From positions 1-20,994 of the forward strand of contig UQPB01000054.1 of NCBI GenBank assembly GCA_900542835.1: 20,994 nt of DNA, written 5' to 3'. Every line of letters starts with the position of its first letter. Within the stretch, counting starts at the first letter, position 1. A model generated the notes under the pieces. The model did not search any database and was not told where the DNA came from. It saw only the letters and a list, made by a program, of their open reading frames with translations. Source of the stretch: an uncultured Pelosinus sp. Lineage in GTDB: Bacteria > Bacillota > Negativicutes > Sporomusales > Acetonemataceae. The position numbers and the translations under genes were made by a program. Of this stretch, positions 19,945 through 20,994 are shown piece by piece.

Positions 19945-20796
19945 GTGGACGAGATAAAAGGCAGCGATTTTCTGGAAACCTTTGTCCGGATGGCACCGCA
20001 GCTTGCGGCTATTTTCCCCGGCGATTTCGGTATCGCCGTCATCCGGGACGGACGCTATGTCTACTATTCGCCGGCAAGCGATCTGAACCTGGGTACCAAG
20101 ATCGGCGCTCAGGTCAATCCCGGCGCGGCCAAACGGGCAATGGAAACCGGCCGGCCGGTTTCGCGGATTGTGGCACAGGCCGATTCGGCTTATGGTGTCG
20201 CGTATCTGGCCAGTGCCACACCAGTGCTGGACGAGCGTAATCAGGTAGCCGGCTGCATTACCGTTACCCAAAGTCTAAGCTTGTTTAACAGCATGAATGA
20301 TTTTTCCGGTGAAGTGGCGGCTTCGTCGGGGCAATTGACTGCCGGCATGCAGGAACTGCTAAGCCGGGCGGCAGAGGTCGCCAGTACTACTGCCGATTTG
20401 AATATGCTGACGAAAAAGCTGATTGACGCGGCTCACCGCAGTGATGAAATCATCCAATTTATCCGCAATGTTGCCGGTCAGACCAATTTGCTTGGGCTGA
20501 ATGCCGCCATCGAAGCGGCGCGGGTTGGCGAAATGGGACGGGGCTTCAGCGTCGTTGCCGAGGAGGTGCGCAAGCTGGCCGTTGCCAGCGCTGATTCGGT
20601 AAAAAGCATTTCCGCTTCACTGAACGAGATTCAGACAATGGTTAACACTTTATCACAGCGTACGGCAGCGATTGATCAGAATATCCACGGTCAGCATGAT
20701 ACGATTCAGGAAATGGCCAACTCCAGCCAGTCGCTGACCGAGATCGCCGCCAAGCTGGCACAGACGGCGAAGCAGCTATATACGTTGTCGGAATAG
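19945..20796 (+). CDS. Soluble methyl-accepting chemotaxis protein under cobalamin riboswitch control
   Basis: 283 residues from GTG 19945, with GAGGAGGG (19931-19938) six bases upstream. Residues about 1-115 are a cytoplasmic sensor domain of the single-Cache/GAF-like type seen in short receptors (FPGDFGIAVIRDGRYVYYSP, ASATPVLDERNQVAGCITV). Residues about 120-283 are a short MCP signalling coiled coil with the invariant hairpin tip: IRNVAGQTNLLGLNAAIEAA, then ARVGEMGRGFSVVAEEVRKL. There is no membrane segment, so it is a soluble receptor similar in layout to Bacillus YfmS. It would control CheA through CheW. Riboswitch E ties its expression to corrinoid level. Confidence 0.93.
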   Translation: MDEIKGSDFLETFVRMAPQLAAIFPGDFGIAVIRDGRYVYYSPASDLNLGTKIGAQVNPGAAKRAMETGRPVSRIVAQADSAYGVAYLASATPVLDERNQVAGCITVTQSLSLFNSMNDFSGEVAASSGQLTAGMQELLSRAAEVASTTADLNMLTKKLIDAAHRSDEIIQFIRNVAGQTNLLGLNAAIEAARVGEMGRGFSVVAEEVRKLAVASADSVKSISASLNEIQTMVNTLSQRTAAIDQNIHGQHDTIQEMANSSQSLTEIAAKLAQTAKQLYTLSE

Positions 20797-20818
20797 GCCG
20801 CGGCAATTCCGATCGAGC

Positions 20819-20857
20819 GGGCTGCGCGGCAGCTTGCCCGGCAGCCGCCGCTTTTCG
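20819..20857 (+). terminator. Possible terminator after the chemoreceptor
   Basis: GC-rich repeats (GGCTGC / GCAGCC, GCGGC / GCCGC) form a hairpin ending near a short TTTT at about 20852-20855. The tract is short, so this is tentative. Confidence 0.35.
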
Positions 20858-20860
20858 CAA

Positions 20861-20889
20861 TTGACAGTAAACGACGGCAATGCTACTAT
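20861..20889 (+). promoter_or_regulatory. Sigma-A-type promoter of leader F
   Basis: TTGACA (20861-20866), 17-base spacer, TACTAT (20884-20889), with an overlapping TATAAC at 20887. It lies about 60 bases upstream of riboswitch F. Confidence 0.75.
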
Positions 20890-20945
20890 AACAGGGAAGG
20901 ACCCGCGGCATTTGCCGTTACTAAAATGATTGAAAATTACATAAT

Positions 20946-20994
20946 AAGAAGCAGGTGCCCTACGGGGCTTAATAGGGAAGACCGGTGCGATGCC
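20946..20994 (+). promoter_or_regulatory. Cobalamin riboswitch F, 3'-truncated by the window edge
   Basis: agcaggtgccctacggggc followed by cttaatagggaagaccggtg matches the 5' half of the other aptamers. The sequence stops before the B12 box. Its target gene lies beyond the window. Confidence 0.92.

Noticed and set aside
1..20994. CRISPR arrays, tRNA or rRNA genes, insertion sequences
   Set aside because: No regularly spaced repeats, tRNA-like cloverleaf ends or transposase frames were seen. The recurrent repeats are the riboswitches.

Overview
This window looks like chromosomal DNA from a diderm, endospore-forming member of the Negativicutes (Sporomusaceae-like). That is an inference from three signs: a cluster of ferritin-like spore coat proteins, a TonB C-terminal-domain protein (which implies an outer membrane), and adenosylcobalamin-dependent methylmalonyl-CoA mutase genes embedded in many cobalamin riboswitches. 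GC content is moderately high by eye, and Shine-Dalgarno sites are strong and Firmicutes-like.

Layout. Bases 1-900 hold a 5'-truncated cobalamin riboswitch (leader A), a long leader with a terminator, and a small unknown protein. Bases 990-2338 hold a small unknown gene divergent from a LysR regulator. Bases 2397-6085 form a thiazole-synthesis operon, thiS-thiF-thiG-thiH-tenI, behind a promoter and a long terminator-like hairpin. A ZIP metal transporter (zupT) follows. It converges on three minus-strand spore coat genes (7077-8054) across a bidirectional terminator. Bases 8239-10440 are mostly regulatory RNA: riboswitch B ahead of a secreted TonB-domain protein, then canonical riboswitch C and a strongly divergent riboswitch D in tandem ahead of mutA-mutB-meaB (10441-15933). 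Bases 16178-19494 hold a Crp/Fnr regulator divergent from a Fur-box-controlled set: an ECF S-component-like membrane protein, a truncated [FeFe]-hydrogenase-like protein, an FmdE-like protein, and then a YbjN-like protein. Riboswitch E (19523-19811) precedes a soluble chemoreceptor. A new promoter and the start of riboswitch F close the window.

How it works together. Six cobalamin riboswitches in 21 kb make this a corrinoid-response island. The five leaders visible at their 3' side share one design: an aptamer, a short hairpin with a covarying stem, a purine-rich antiterminator strand, and an intrinsic terminator whose 5' arm is complementary to that strand. In leaders A, B, C and E the antiterminator overlaps the hairpin stem, so the two should exclude each other (an OFF switch). 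In leader D, ahead of the cobalamin-dependent mutase, they do not overlap and the B12 box is rewritten. This raises the possibility of opposite (activating) logic or a different ligand preference. D and the Fur-boxed hydrogenase-like/FmdE-like locus are the best candidates for something undescribed.
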